Positions 1-12,500 of a stretch of 64,000 nucleotides of DNA are shown here, piece after piece. The notes beneath the pieces were generated by a model, which did no database searches, had not been told where the DNA came from, and saw only the letters and a list, made by a program, of their open reading frames with translations. The DNA comes from Maratus speciosus (lineage: Eukaryota > Arthropoda > Arachnida > Araneae > Salticidae). The position numbers and the translations under genes were made by a program. The stretch lies in the NCBI GenBank assembly GCA_963932465.1, contig OZ010788.1:670862484-670926483 (forward strand). The letters run 5' to 3'. Each line of letters starts with the position of its first letter. Positions within the stretch are counted from its first letter, which is position 1.

Positions 1-175
1 ACTAAATAAAAAGCACTTAAAAATGTGTAGATTGTGATTAAATACTGCACTGTATAAAAGCCAATTATGGCCAAAAAAAAGCCGGTTAAAACCAATAAAA
101 GCCACTTGCGTGGCTTTTTTAAATTTTAACCAGTTTTTTTTTTTTTTTTGCAACCCTGCTTGCAAGTCTTCTGTA

Positions 176-404
176 CTTACGTATTTACTCCACCGCAGCA
201 ATAATAATAATAAGTATATATATATATATATATATATATAGATGAAATAACGCATCTTCACTATGAATTTATCAACAAGCACCTCTGATGATTCTGTGGG
301 TTGTTCATAGTTTTTTTTATTTTACATACTGGTTTCCTATGTTCATTTTTTGTTCATCTATTAGAATTTTACCATTTGTTCATATATTTGTGATTTCATA
401 TTTA

Positions 405-437
<33 letters not shown>

Positions 438-460
438 CTGCGGTGGCGTTAATACGTAAG
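176..460. mobile_element. Miniature foldback element with (TA)n arms
   Basis: A 24-base end at 176-199 matches the reverse complement of 437-460 with three mismatches (CTTACGTATT-type outer end, CCACCGCAGC inner end). Just inside each end lies a TA microsatellite (about 214-240 and 407-435), so the arms extend symmetrically. Nothing coding is inside. Probably a MITE in which the microsatellites grew; the superfamily is not recognisable from the ends. Confidence 0.55.
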
Positions 461-972
461 AACCAACTCTTCTATAAATTGCCATAGTTGGCTACTAAAC
501 CATGAAATTTTGTTTTTAATGCTTTCCAACAAAGTTGAAAAATGTTTATGCATTCGGTTTGTCTGTCCATCTGTCGACGCTCTAACTGACGTAAATATAC
601 TCGGATTTTCATGCAATGGATAAAGGTTATTTATGGTCACCAAAGCATATTTGGTATTTATAGGAAGTATGTACGATAAATAATTCATTTACAGGGGCAC
701 TCAAAAATATTCCATTATATTATGGTATATGGGGAAAATCGTTTGTAGAGTATTTTAATGACATTACATTATTTCAAATGTATTGAAACTAATATGAATC
801 ACTGAATTTCACTATGATCACATTAGATAAGGGCATTCATAGCATTTTTATTCATTTACAGGGACACACAAAAGCAATCGGTTACAGTACTGTCTTTCAG
901 TAATAATTGCTGGAGTGTATGGTTTAAAATTTGGTGTGTGCTTTTAAATTTAACTGAGTGACTTGTTTTTAG
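461..972. other. Intergenic or intronic AT-rich DNA
   Basis: No gene is supported. A short GTCTGTC-rich stretch near 555-577 resembles similar stretches near 24280, 44265, 49905 and 54140, so it is probably a degraded repeat. The end of the stretch would be intron if the candidate exon that follows is real. Confidence 0.4.
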
Positions 973-1062
973 CGACCAACTCAAACTCTTTTGCCCCAAG
1001 ATGGGCCTGACTCAGATTCCAGGTCCCAAGTGTTTGAAGAAAGAGAGGAGGGAAACAGATAA
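973..1062 (+). CDS. Candidate terminal coding exon of an unidentified host gene
   Basis: An island of about 50% GC in DNA of about 28% GC. After a possible 3' splice site (TTGTTTTTAG ending at 972), one frame reads 29 residues and stops at TAA 1060-1062. The peptide is polar and non-repetitive: it starts RPTQTLLPQDGPDSDSRSQ and ends in an acidic/basic stretch, EEREEGNR. An AATAAA follows 65 bases after the stop, as expected for a last exon. The rest of the gene would lie left of the window. I do not recognise the family. A chance frame is the main alternative, because only 29 codons are open and the acceptor's pyrimidine tract is short. Confidence 0.3.
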   Translation, partial: RPTQTLLPQDGPDSDSRSQVFEEREEGNR

Positions 1063-1126
1063 TTTAGGAGTAAGATAATTATATATTGTTACTACAGAGC
1101 AGTAAGTACATCAGATTATTATTATT

Positions 1127-1132
1127 AATAAA
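1127..1132 (+). terminator. Candidate poly(A) signal AATAAA
   Basis: Canonical hexamer 65 bases downstream of the stop of the candidate terminal exon at 973-1062. AATAAA is common by chance in AT-rich DNA, so it supports that exon only weakly. Confidence 0.2.
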
Positions 1133-2123
1133 GAGTTTCAACGGTTCTTAATTTTTTTTCATATGCTGCAAGTGAGAGCCAAAGAAGTAACCTAAATTGA
1201 TTTATTTAAATAAAAAATTTTAAAGATTCTAAACTGTATATATTGGTGAAGGGAATAAAAAAATGAGCAGTGGAAATTATGGATGAGGGTAGTTTAGATT
1301 TAGTTGTTGCAGTTGGAATCTAATAAACTCCGTTCAGTTTTGTATGTCATATATTCTAAATAACTATATAAATGTATGATTGTTTCTTTCAATATTCAAG
1401 AAGTTCCAAGAAGATCAAAATAAGGTAGAAATTAAGATTATGTTGGCAAAATATTCCTTACAATTTTTTTTTTCAAAAAGTTCCACATTTAAAATATTTG
1501 TATGGTTTCTGGTCATGTTATATTTAGAAGCATCTTCTCCATGCTCTGACTATTAAAACAGTAAAAATTCCATTCTTCTCTTCTGCAACCAAAACATACA
1601 GAACAAGTACAGAGTTCTGATATTCTGAAAATTATTGAAATTTTGGAGCTTTTCTACACTAAAACAGAAAAGCGACTTTTTAATTCCAGAAAGAATATTC
1701 TGAAATTTATAAAATTCGAAGTATCATAAGCATAACTTGGTAAGTTTTGGTTGTAGAAGTCTGGAATTTTTATCGATTGATTTGTCAGGGAATGGAGAAT
1801 TTTTTTCTAAATACAACTTAATAGGATTGATGTACAAAATAAAAATTTAAGTAGTGTAAGTTTTTGAAAATTCCTATCTTATTTTAAAAACTTCTGCAAT
1901 TTACATTGCCTAAATATCTCCAACAGGTAAAAAATTAAAATATGTTTCAATCTTTTCATAAAAATTCTGTTAGTGTCAAGATTATTAATTGGTTGATTAA
2001 AATCTGTTTTTATAATCATAAATTTTCTTAATTTTTTTAAATATGAGAATTTACTAAATCCAAGATGATACTCTTGTTTCTAAAAATGTTTTGCCTAATT
2101 AAATAAATGAAAGGAGCTTTAAA
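1133..2123. other. AT-rich DNA with no recognised feature
   Basis: No open frame, repeat or RNA gene can be supported. Frequent stops in all frames and homopolymer T/A runs. Confidence 0.5.
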
Positions 2124-2125
2124 TA

Positions 2126-3275
2126 CCGTATTTTTCAGCCTATTATCCGCGGATTATGTGCTAAAAAAGTTATAAATTTTTTGCTGTGTATTATAGGCTG
2201 GTGCGGATAATCTAACGTTTTTTCCGTGAGTTGCTAATTGGAATAATCGTGAAAAGAGCTAATGTACCTCATATACAACAACAGATGGCGCCAGCAGAAT
2301 ACTACAAATGTACTTCGGGAAAATATATCCGAAATTATAGTCCTTAATTAAGCAACGACTCCTTTCCCAACTCAAAGCTGCATGCCATAGAGCAGTAACG
2401 GAGCATAAACTTGTGACATGGCGGGGAATATTTGTGATATCTTAACCTCGAACGCAAGAGGAGATTAGGGTCAATTTATAATCAATCTCTTTTTATGTTT
2501 GCATAAAAGTATTCTGTAGTGTGCTTTATATTTACTGACTATTTTACTATATTACTATTTGTTTCTATTATACTTAAGAATTTTTCAGGTAAGTGAAATT
2601 TTAAATTATTTTAAAGTATTCTAAGCACATTTTCTGAATTATTGTCAATTTAAAATGAAGAAATAATAAATGAAAGGTAAAAACTTAAAAATATGACTGT
2701 GGTGTTACCAGAAATATAAAAATTTAATGCGAAATGTTTTTTTTTCTTTTTTAATTATTTTGCAATGTTTGTTTTCTTAAAAAAAAAAAAAAATCCTGAG
2801 GATTTGCATATCTACTAAAAATTTTCCATTTCTGTTTATAAATTTATCATTGTTTTATGCATTTGATGAAGTAAAAAAATATCACTTTTACAAGCAGTTT
2901 ATTGGCGACTAGTGCCATCTATTGACCAGATTTAAAATTTCCATTTCCAGTGTGGATTATAGGGAGGTGCGGATAATACAGCAACATTTATTTTAACCCT
3001 TTAACGGGCCTTGGTAATATTCTTACCACTTAATTTTTATTGAAAACTGATCAATTCGCACCGGAATTTTTAGTAAAATATTTTGTTTTTACAATTCTTG
3101 CAAAGAAGAGCTTCTTTAAATCGCAAGCATTGTAAAAACAAAATATTTTACTTAAAATTCCGGTGCGAATTGATCAGTTTTCAATAAAAATTAAGTGGTA
3201 AGTATATTACCACGACCCGTTAAAGGGTTAATTGACGAAAAAATATGCTTGCAGATAATAGGCTGAAAAATACGC
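2126..3275. mobile_element. TA-flanked non-autonomous DNA element, pogo/Tigger-like ends
   Basis: The left end CCGTATTTTTCAGCCTATTA (2126 on) matches the reverse complement of the right end (to 3275) over about 25 bases with two mismatches. TA flanks both sides (2124-2125, 3276-3277). Subterminal copies of a TTATCCGC/GCGGATAA motif lie at 2143-2150, 2202-2210 and 2969-2976, the kind of motif seen in Tigger-type ends. No transposase frame remains. A second foldback has inserted at a TTAA inside it (2993-3231), so this element is older. Confidence 0.6.
2993..3231. mobile_element. TTAA-flanked foldback MITE, near-perfect arms
   Basis: Two arms of about 108 bases are reverse complements with only about five differences, separated by a loop of about 25 bases. 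Ends read TTAACCCTTTAACGGG and its complement. TTAA at both borders plus ends starting CCC is typical of piggyBac-type elements (family knowledge); no transposase is inside. Close arm identity suggests a recent copy or ongoing arm correction. It is nested in the element 2126-3275. Confidence 0.7.
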
Positions 3276-5187
3276 TAATTCTTTTACTAGCTCCATTCCC
3301 AATCTTGAAAACAATAAAATATACTAAATTTGTAATTAGTAAGTTTTTATCAGGCATAGAAAGTATTTAATTTAAAATTGTATTATAATTCCTAGTGGCA
3401 TAATATTTTTGGTTTTTTTTTTGTTTGTTTGTTTTTTTTTCTTTTTTTTTAATAATGAAAGATATGTTGCCAAGTTATGCTGTAAAGTCTTGTCAAATGA
3501 TTTGCAATTTTAAAGATATATATATATATATATATATAATTGCATGTTGTTTTTCTTAAATTGCCTGCATATATTTTTATAAATATGGAAATAGTCTGAT
3601 TTATCTTGTATTGAGGTGGATGCAATATGAGATTTTTTTAAGCAAGATCTTTTATGCAACTAATAACTATGCAAAAATGATCATGATATGACACTTTGTT
3701 ACTAATGATGAAACTATATGGTGGTGCAACATAAAAAGCTGTAAGAAGAAAAAAAAAAGCTTCTGTGTTGGAAATCTGTTTAGATCTTCAGGAGTGCCAT
3801 TCGTAACTTCTTTAAAGTTTATGTACCATTGGGCAGAGAAATTAACATCCATGAAATGATAAAAGAAACAACTAAATATGGAGGAAAATGCGACAGTTGG
3901 GGGGGGGGGGGATTATTTAAAAAAAATTAGAAATCTGATTTTTCTTTTAAATACCCTACACCAAACCTGACCAACCTTACAGTAAGCAGGGATGCACCTC
4001 AGCTCTTGGCACTCAATGGAGGGCGCCATCATTCACATGACTGAAAACATGCAGTAATATTATTGCACAGTATTAGTATACACGTACATCTTAACACAGT
4101 ATAAATGAATCTTACAGCGGTAGACAAAAGGCCCCTACAGTTCTGGAGTTACATGTATTAAATTTCAAATTATACATTTTTCTGTGAGAGGTATGTTTGA
4201 AGGGTAAGGTGGCAGAAACTTTAATTGTGCCTATAATAACAACAATAACAAAAAAATAAACATGGAAATCAGAGATATTGCTAGGTTTCTTTTAGGATGT
4301 GAAAATACGCTTTGACTTATTTTGATGGTGCAAATTTAGTTTTATAAAAAGTACAAAAACAAAGATATGATAGTGACCAGTCCATATGGGTGGTTCAAGA
4401 GAGACAAGTCTGGAAGTGCTTTCGTAGATGAGATCGTTCTGCACTTTTTTATTAATTTTTCTAAGCAAATTGAAAAAAAAAGAAGAAAAAAACGTAAAAT
4501 TTCAAAAGCCAAGAAGAAAGAATTATGCCCCTTTATCCCTTGTATAAAACATAGTCAATGTGCCAGTGTGACAACAGCAAAAAGGAAAAAATCTGAACTT
4601 TCATGCACGTCTTCGAAAGGTGAAAAATGTTTATTTTTCTGTTACTTTTTAAGTATCAAAAAGAGCTATTTCCAATTATTGCCAAATTTAACCATAATAA
4701 TTACACTTTATAAACAATAACTACAAATCGTGAAAATATGCATGATAAATTTTCAAAGTATGTTTCTGGTTTTTAATGTGTTTTCACAGGTTTTAAAAAT
4801 ATCTTTGATGCAAATATTAATGAATTTAAAGAACGCATTCTTTACAATAGAATTTTACTTCTAAATAGTCTATTAACAGAAACCTTCAAAAAGGGCGCCA
4901 AGAAAATTTTCAAAGGGCACAAGCTCTGCCCTACATCTTATATTTGACATTATTATATAATGTTTTAAAAATTTTGTATAACTAAAATTAGTAATTTCAA
5001 GTTACAAGATCAGTGAAAAAATAAAACTACCCACACATTGATAAAATTTACATATTGAATATGCAAGAAGAGATTGTCTTTGATATAGAAACTAAAGAAT
5101 TAAATATTGCAGGTTTAATTTTATTTTATTGAAAATTTATTATTTCTTTTTTATGTGACTAATCTGATTCATTGTGTTATTTGTAAT
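3276..5187. other. AT-rich DNA without recognised gene
   Basis: Holds a TA microsatellite at 3516-3538 and a run of G at 3899-3912. The stretch near 3990 reads GCAGGGATGCACC, similar to a hAT-type terminus, but no partner end is visible. An open frame of 117 codons at 4367-4720 is lysine-rich, lacks a recognisable domain and is not called. Confidence 0.4.
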
Positions 5188-5394
5188 TTAACCCATTCGG
5201 GAACATGAGTGCATATATGCACTTTCAGAAAGTGCATACAGAATTTACTTTTAGTACCAGTATTAAAGGAAAGTAAAATTTGCTTTATTTAATTAGAGCA
5301 TTTTCTTCTAAATTTAAGAAAATTAACTTTTTAAATATAAGTGGTGCAAACTGAATAAATTTTATGTCAGAGACTTCGGTCCCGAAGCGGTTAA
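5188..5394. mobile_element. TTAA-flanked foldback MITE, degenerate
   Basis: TTAACCCATTCGGGA at the left pairs with TCCCGAAGCGGTTAA-type sequence at the right; inner arms pair imperfectly around a GTGCATA-rich stem. Same TTAA-CC border as the other foldbacks of this kind here, so probably a piggyBac-type MITE. More diverged than the copy at 2993-3231. Confidence 0.5.
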
Positions 5395-8019
5395 GAGCCA
5401 AAATAGTATTTGTTAATTCCCAGTTCTGTAGAGTAATTTGTCAATTAACTGTTATTTAATATTTTCCCTTTTAGCGAGCAGTGACATAATTTATGAAAAC
5501 ATACAAGGAACCTTCTCTTAAAATTTGAATTTGGAATGCATAACATTTGTTCGTATATTTTTAAAATAGTAATACATATTTATATGACTAAGTCATATTG
5601 TACAATATTCGATTTAATAAACATTTTATTTAAGTAAACAGATTTTTCTTGTTGTTGTATATTGATATTGTTTTTGTCATTTCTCGATTTTCTATTTTAT
5701 AAACATTTTTCTTTAGTTCATACCTCAATTTATGAGGGTGTAAGTGTTTAAAAATTTTCGTTAGTCTCAAATTTTATACCTATATTCAGGTAGGTTTTTA
5801 ACTTTTAAATGCAATAAAAAAAATCCGATAAAAATACTGCTATTTATTGTTAATTAATATTTCATTTTTTTACATTTATTTTTAAATTTTTAATACCAAA
5901 TGTAAAAAATAATAAATGTTTAACTGAAATTTCGGTGAAGAATTACTTACTATTTTAATTCCCTCCAAGAAATCTAAATGTATATAATTTTCCTCTTACT
6001 GGTTGCAAATTAAAGATTAACTGCTTAGTTTAAAAATATATTTATTTTAGTTAAAAACTTTATAAATATCATGGAATGGATTGTACTTTTATACTTTACA
6101 AATCTTCATTACAAATAATTATTTAAAAAAACAAAAAAAAAACTAGTTTTGTATTTGCAGATTTTTATAAATGACTTTTTTTGCTGGATTTTCAATTGAA
6201 AAGTATTGTAGATTAGTATTTAAACAATAATGCAGAAGTATCATTTCACTCAGTTGGAGCAGTTATTAGTTGTGTGATTTCTTTAACAATCAGTTGATTT
6301 TATTAAAAATAATTAAAGTAAAATAATGTTTTACAGAAAAGCATTGCAATGATTTGGTATAATTTTCCTTTTTATTTTATTGAAAATTTTTTAGAAAGAA
6401 AAATGCATTTAAAAATTAATGTAATGTTCTGTTTTTGATACGTAATATGTAGTTTTTAATTCTTTAACTATGTGGCAACTATGGTCTTAAACTGTGTGTA
6501 ATTCTTAAACTTAAATCTATGTGGTATTTATGACTTTCATAATATTTTTAAATTTATATACTTTTTTTCTGGTGAAGTACTTTAAACATGCCATTAGTTA
6601 TAAAAAATGAATATTGTTTTAAGGTTGAACCTTAACATCAAAAGTGTCAAATGAGATTTTGAAAGAAGCAAATTTTTATTCTTTTTCTTTGCTTAAAACT
6701 GAATATCAAAAGTATTGTAGAAAATTCCATTGTTCTAAAGTGAAACTTTTCATATTGTAATTACGAAATTACTGTAGCTTTTGAAATTAACATGCAATCT
6801 TTGTCAATGAAAACAGTTATCATTTTATTGCATTTACTAGTCAGTGGTAGTCTTGAACATTGTTTTCAATTTCATTGGGAGTGTAATGTAATGTAAAAGA
6901 GCATGAATACATTAATCATGCACAAAATACAATTGAATCCAAAAATTAAAGTACAGATTCTCATACAGTTAAATATCTGCACTTTTATAAGATTTTATTG
7001 TAATTAATTAGTATTATTATTTTGTAAAAATATTGTTTTTAGAAGAACTACTAAAGAGAGGAATTTTAATACAAATCTGTCATACAGAGATCTGTTTTCT
7101 TGCTTTTAATTTCAAAGAATAAGAAATAATTGGATTAAGAAGATTTAGAAACTATAAGCCTTCTTTTTTTTTTCCTGAATTACTCGGTTCTGTTTTAAAC
7201 AGGGTTGTAATAATCTTTCTACTGATGAATAATTAAGCACGACCATTCAGCAGGAATATTATTAAATTTACAAATTCAAAATCAATATTTTCTCATTTTT
7301 TATTACTTCTCACTAAATATCATAATGTATTTATTTTGTTATTTAAATATGAAATGTATATTTTTCTATGAAATATTATTACATAAGACAAAAATATGCC
7401 ATCTGTATTAAATAATTATTAAATATAGTAAACTAACTTTAACCTGAGCAGTTGTCAATTATTTTTTTAAAACTGTATAAAAGTTGTCAAAACTGGCTTT
7501 AACCACCCAAAAATGGTCAAAACTCTAAGTAAATAACTTTAGCGTCATAAATTGCAATTATTATCATATTATATAACATGACCATATAATTAATATTTTA
7601 ATAATTATTAAAAATATAGATGGAATATTTTTGTCTTATGTAATAATCTTTCATAGAAATATACATTTCACAAAAATTCTTTAAGTGTAACAAATACATT
7701 ACAATATTTGCTGGAGAGTAATAAAAATAAGAAAATATTGATTTTGGGTTTGTTAATTTCACAATGACCCTGATGAATGGTTCTGCTAACTCATTATCAA
7801 TAGAAAGATTATTTTCCATCTATGATCTTGTCCAGAATAAATTATGAAACAGTCTTGCATAATACAATGATACTTGTAATAATTCTTTGATCTCTTAATA
7901 CAATTTTAATGTTTCTTTCATTTAATGGGATTTAATTTCCTTCTCTTTTTATATTAAACTGAAGTATATTGTTAAGTAAAATATTTGCAAACACTTCCAA
8001 ATATTTTGCTAAATTTACC

Positions 8020-8023
<4 letters not shown>
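5395..8023. other. Long AT-rich stretch, nothing recognised
   Basis: About 2.6 kb without a supportable gene, element border or RNA. It could be intron or intergenic DNA; the sequence does not say which. Confidence 0.5.

Positions 8024-8066
<43 letters not shown>
8024..8066 (+). repeat. Poly(A) run of 43 bases
   Basis: Uninterrupted A run. It could be the tail of an unrecognised retroposed copy, but no flanking duplication or internal promoter was found upstream. Confidence 0.8.
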
Positions 8067-8068
<2 letters not shown>

Positions 8069-9869
8069 ATTTTCCTAGTCAGCGAGTTTTCACAACTGCT
8101 GGTAAAAACATATTTTGACCAGGATGATTAAAATCAATGTAAGCCTGGTTTTTAAAGTAGAAGGCAGATTTCGGAAGTGGGGTGTATTAAATTCACTTTC
8201 AAATGTTTGATAATATAAATTCCTTTATGGAAGCTTTTCGTGTTTTCAGCGTTGAAAGAAACATCACATATCAGTGTTTCCTTAAATTTATTATAGTATT
8301 AGATTCTCTTTTCAATCCTTTGAGGTGTGTGTGATATTTTTTCTTTTTAATTAAACAGCAAATTTTTCTCGGCAACATGAAATAATAAAAAGGTGCCTAC
8401 AGAACAAATGAATAGCACAATTTCTGCTGTATGTAAATTTCATTGAATATTCGTCAATGTAGATATATATAAAGTACAAATTATGGCATTAGAATGCACA
8501 AGTCTGAAAGGATTAATTGCAAAATCTATTGTAAATCGAAAAATTTCCCATCAAATTGTTACTTAAGTGATTGCCTTTTTTTAAATATGAGCTAAAATTT
8601 ATGTGTGCTATGAATTGAAACCTGCTCACCACTAATCGGGAGCAAGTATCCTTAGATTGCACTTTGTATTTCTCTCTTTACAAATTTTTCAGTTCCAATT
8701 ATAATTCCTACCATCAATCTATAAAAAAGATATTTTTATGTTTCCAGACAGTAATGTGTTAAGAAGCAAAAAATCAGTTACATATATCAACTGGAATAGA
8801 AAGAAATTTGAAAAAGCTTTTCTGCCATTTTCATTTTAAGAATATGTCTAATAAGTGGCATAGCAAAAATTTTTAAAGTTTCTTCTAAGTTCAACTTATA
8901 CACCTTATAAGAAAAGAGTTTAAAATAAGCTAAACACAACTAGTCCATTGTGTCAAAACATGATATAGCAATCATGGATGAGATCTTAAAATTATTGTTA
9001 AAAACAATTTCTCAAAATAATTGATTATTGTTAAGTTAAAAATGAAGTCTTAATTTTTAAATGTTCTTTTGTTGTTTATTTTTGTGATATTATACAGTAT
9101 GGGTGATGAATAAGAAAAACTGAACATTTATTTTAATATTTACAGTTGCATTATTTTCAAAGTAAATATTTTAAATACAAAATTAGGCATTTTATTTAGT
9201 TTTTAGAAAGTATAGTTGATTTTTTCCATACAGCTTACATTATTTTCTTTAAAGCATGAATACTGAAAGTTTATCAGGTAAGTATAAAAAATATTTTACA
9301 TTTCGAACATTTAAGTCTAAAGTGTATTTGCTTTTCCAATCTTTTTTTCTTCTAATATCTGATATTGGTTAGGAGGCATATTGATTTATGTTATTTATTT
9401 TGATAATGGTTTTTGGAATACAGTTCCAGCTTTGATATTTTTATTTTATTTTTCTCTTGCTTTTTGGTTCTATCAGGCTGAGTTGCTACCATTTGAATGC
9501 CACAATTAATGTATACTGCAGTTGCAGGCATATCCATTTTCTATAGAGCCTCCTTTTTTCGATGTTTGCCCCATTTCTCCCAGTTGTTTTTCCAGTTGCT
9601 CCTCCCCATATAGATTTTCTCTTTCACATCTCACTCTTCTTTTCTCCCCCTTCTATTTTCTGCATTATCACAACCCTGATAGCTTGCCCCTTAATTCCTT
9701 CTAGACCCCTCCCTACTCTTATTTATATTTTGAGTATTCCAAACTAGTATAAGAAAGTCATTGTCTTTAAATGTGCCTTTATTTTTTATCGATAGGGCAT
9801 AGTTTTAGAGAGATTAAGACCTTTAACCCTCTTTCCATTTCTATATTGTTTTTCTATTCTGGTTTTTTA
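8067..9869. other. AT-rich DNA, with a pyrimidine-rich patch
   Basis: No gene seen. 9530-9740 is strongly C+T-rich on the plus strand, with short overlapping open frames that lack any domain. Confidence 0.4.
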
Positions 9870-10412
9870 TTTTATTAGGCTCCTGACCTTATGCCTTATC
9901 TTTCCTAAATTTCTATTTCATTCAAACAATTTCTCTAAGCTTTAGCAGATTTTTGCCCCACCACCATGTGGCGTTTTTGTCACTATACATGTAGTATTTC
10001 TTGGGGGATTTTTTAGTGCAAGAAAAAAAGAGAGCACCCTCTAGCAGAGAAGATGATAATTAAAATATAGATGTTGGGAAATTATTATACATGGTTATTG
10101 ATATAAAATATCTATGTACAACTAGCAAGAATAGGTCAGATACTGTTAGTATATTAAAAAGGGAAGAAAGAGCGCCCCATACTGGAGAAGATGGGAACTA
10201 AAACGAAGTGGTGGTGAAAAAGATTACAAATACAAAGTTGAAAGTTGCATAAAAATGGCATGATAAAACAAGAAAACTAAGAAATACTGTGTGTATAGTA
10301 ACAGAAGCGTCCCATGGTGGTGGGGACAAAAATCTGTTAAAACTTAGAAAAATTGTTCGAATGATACGAATTTAGGGAAGGATAGGGCATAGACCCAGGA
10401 ACCTAAAAAGGT
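9870..10412. mobile_element. Foldback element of about 540 bp
   Basis: Left arm 9873-10001 pairs with right arm 10281-10410; both contain CCCCACCACCATG (or its complement), ACTATACA and TAGGTTCCTG-like segments, about 75-80% matched. The central part holds two direct copies of an AGAGCACCC..GGAGAAGATG segment (about 10030 and 10165), so the loop region was itself duplicated. No target duplication was identified and no protein is encoded. Confidence 0.55.
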
Positions 10413-10635
10413 TTGGTCTTTCGAAACCGGTTCCGAAAATGAAAATGTCCTCATAAGAAATACCTGTAAACAAAATCGAAAAAGTAAACAACGGCCTTTG
10501 TACAGATCGATCTCAACTATTCAATGCAAAAGAAATCATTTAAAAATATTGAAATGCGACCGAGATATCTTTATAAATTTCTTCCATAGGATTAGCATTG
10601 GCGAACGGGTCGTTTCGTTTGACTGAAGTAGTCTC

Positions 10636-11059
10636 TTAAGGGTGTATTCCGATCCAAACTGCTTATTTTCTGATTCATTTTAAAATTCATTTTTGCTCTC
10701 AAACACATCAAACTGGGAATTTCACTTATTTAGAAACTATATAAGGTGCCGTGCATCTTAATTTTTTGATAAATGCAGAAAATACTGTAAAAAACGCTGT
10801 CAAAGTTGGCGTTTTGAACCGAATTTTCCGAAACGGGAGATCTGGGAATGAAAAAAATGGTCATACTGAGAAAATAATTGTTTAAAAATCAAATTCTAAT
10901 TAATTGAGCTGAAAATGAAATCACACGGCATGTTAAACATGTCTTCAGAAATAACACCAGCAAGTTTCATGTTTTTACTTTTAAAAATGAGTCTGAAAAT
11001 GTATCAGAAAATTTCGAGCTCTTGAGGGTGGAAAAATATTTTTTCGAATACACCCTTAA
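10636..11059. mobile_element. TTAA-flanked non-autonomous element with GGGTGTATTC ends
   Basis: TTAA at 10636-10639 is followed by GGGTGTATTCCGA; the complement TCGAATACACCC runs into TTAA at 11056-11059. TTAA duplications occur in piggyBac and Kolobok elements (family knowledge). The GGG start does not fit classical piggyBac ends, so the superfamily is open. A diverged relative of its interior lies near 12305-12500. Confidence 0.6.
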
Positions 11060-11110
11060 ACGTAGAGGTTGTATAAGGTTTTAACAAATGTTTTAAAAGT
11101 TTTTTTAAGT

Positions 11111-11331
11111 ATTCGGTTTGGCCGAAAATTTCGATATTCGGCCAAACCGAATATTCGGTAACATGACCTAATACCGAATATTTGGCATGCCGAAAAGTTT
11201 GCTATTCGGCCAAACCGAATATTCGGTAACATGACCGAATACCGAATATTCGGCATGCCGAATAGTTTGCTATTCGGCCAAACCGAATATTCGGTAATAT
11301 GGCCGAATACCGAATATTCGGTGCATCCCTA
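11111..11331. repeat. 68-bp tandem array ending in a hAT-like terminus
   Basis: About three copies of a 68-base unit: GCCAAACCGA recurs at 11141, 11209 and 11277. Each unit is built of ATTCGG and its complement CCGAAT, so it is internally palindromic. The array stops in ATTCGGTGCATCCCT, the complement of an AGGGATGCACCGAAT end that I recognise as a common hAT-element terminus. Only one end is visible, so this may be a solo or truncated hAT end with its subterminal repeats amplified. Confidence 0.6.
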
Positions 11332-12304
11332 CTCAAAATGCAATTCAAAATGTATAACGTGATGTTTAAAAGGTGTAAATGAACGTGTGTCTTGAATGTG
11401 TTTAAAAAAGCGATGCGTGTGAAATGCGTTCAAAAAACAGCACACGAACACTTTATTAAACACTTGCAGCTGAACGCATTTTACTATGCTAGAAGCACCG
11501 TAAAACACATTATGAACGCATTTTTGGCGTTCAAAAGTAGGACCTTTTTTGTGTTGGTTTTGCGTTTTGTATTGTTTTGTGGGGATTTGCAGTGTGCTTG
11601 ATAAATAAATTTTGGATTTACAGGAATATTTACAGGATTAAATAAGGCAAAATTCTATTAAAATGTGTGGTAAAAACGTAATAACCCCGTGAATTCATAA
11701 ATTTCAACAAACTTTTCGATTATTTACATTAGATTTTAACAGTAGGATTTATAGAAACATTTTTCGGACTTTTAAATTTTTTTATGGAATTTTACCCGTT
11801 TGTTCGAATAATTAATTTTTGTTTTTCTAAATTCAAATTTCTTGATAGCTACGATCCTTTTCGAACAGTAATGTTAGCCTTGCTTAATCTGTCGTTAAAT
11901 AATTTTTATTTCACAAAAGTGATTGCAATAAAGCAATTTGAACTTAAAAAAAAAACAGGTCAACAGACAACACTACTTAACAGAAAATACTGCCGTTCGG
12001 ATAATATGGGTTATTGAAGCTTAAAAAAAATTCATACTGAAATTCGGGACTACCAGAATCATTGCTCATTTTCACGTTTTGAGAGATTTGATTTATGGTC
12101 AGTTTATAAATATCATTGTTTAAAAATACTTGCGACAAAGTAAAAACGCATCCCCATGTCTGCCGGTACTCTTCAGTAAAATGCGAGTTAATTTGACGTT
12201 AAGTTAAAGTCGTTTCAAACCAGACTTTTTTATATAGAAATGAACTAAAATGTGTTCAATATAGAAACATAAAATTAAATTAAGAAAAATATGTAAAATA
12301 AATT
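11332..12304. other. Unassigned AT-rich DNA
   Basis: Short open frames (for example 11392-11601 and 11784-12017) show no domain or coding bias I can recognise. No repeat partner was identified inside the window. Confidence 0.35.
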
Positions 12305-12500
12305 TTATAGTTGGAAACGTGTTTAAGGCTGCTTTCAGCGCATATTTAAATTCATTTTTGTTAGGAAACGCGTGAAATTGCAGATATTGTTATTCAGAAA
12401 CTATGCAATCGAAAGACGTTTCTCCTTTTTTGGTAAGCGCAAAAGATCTTTCAGAAAATGCTGTCAAAGTTAGCGTTTTGAACCAAATTTCCGCACGTGA
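12305..12500. repeat. Diverged relative of the TTAA element at 10636-11059
   Basis: Shares the order of segments ATTCATTTTTG, GAAACTAT, GCTGTCAAAGTT(A/G)GCGTTTTGAACC with 10670-10820. Ends are not preserved, so only the interior can be assigned. Confidence 0.45.

Noticed and set aside
3960..4030. Possible exon in a GC-richer patch
   Set aside because: Stops in all frames on both strands within the patch and no usable splice pair.
4367..4720. 117-codon plus-strand frame, lysine-rich
   Set aside because: The K-rich stretch comes from A-runs; no domain, no conserved-looking motif, no splice or promoter support. Length is within chance for low-stop stretches over 64 kb.
11111..11331. CRISPR-like direct repeats
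   Set aside because: The 68-base units are contiguous without spacers and are palindromic; the setting is eukaryotic transposon DNA.
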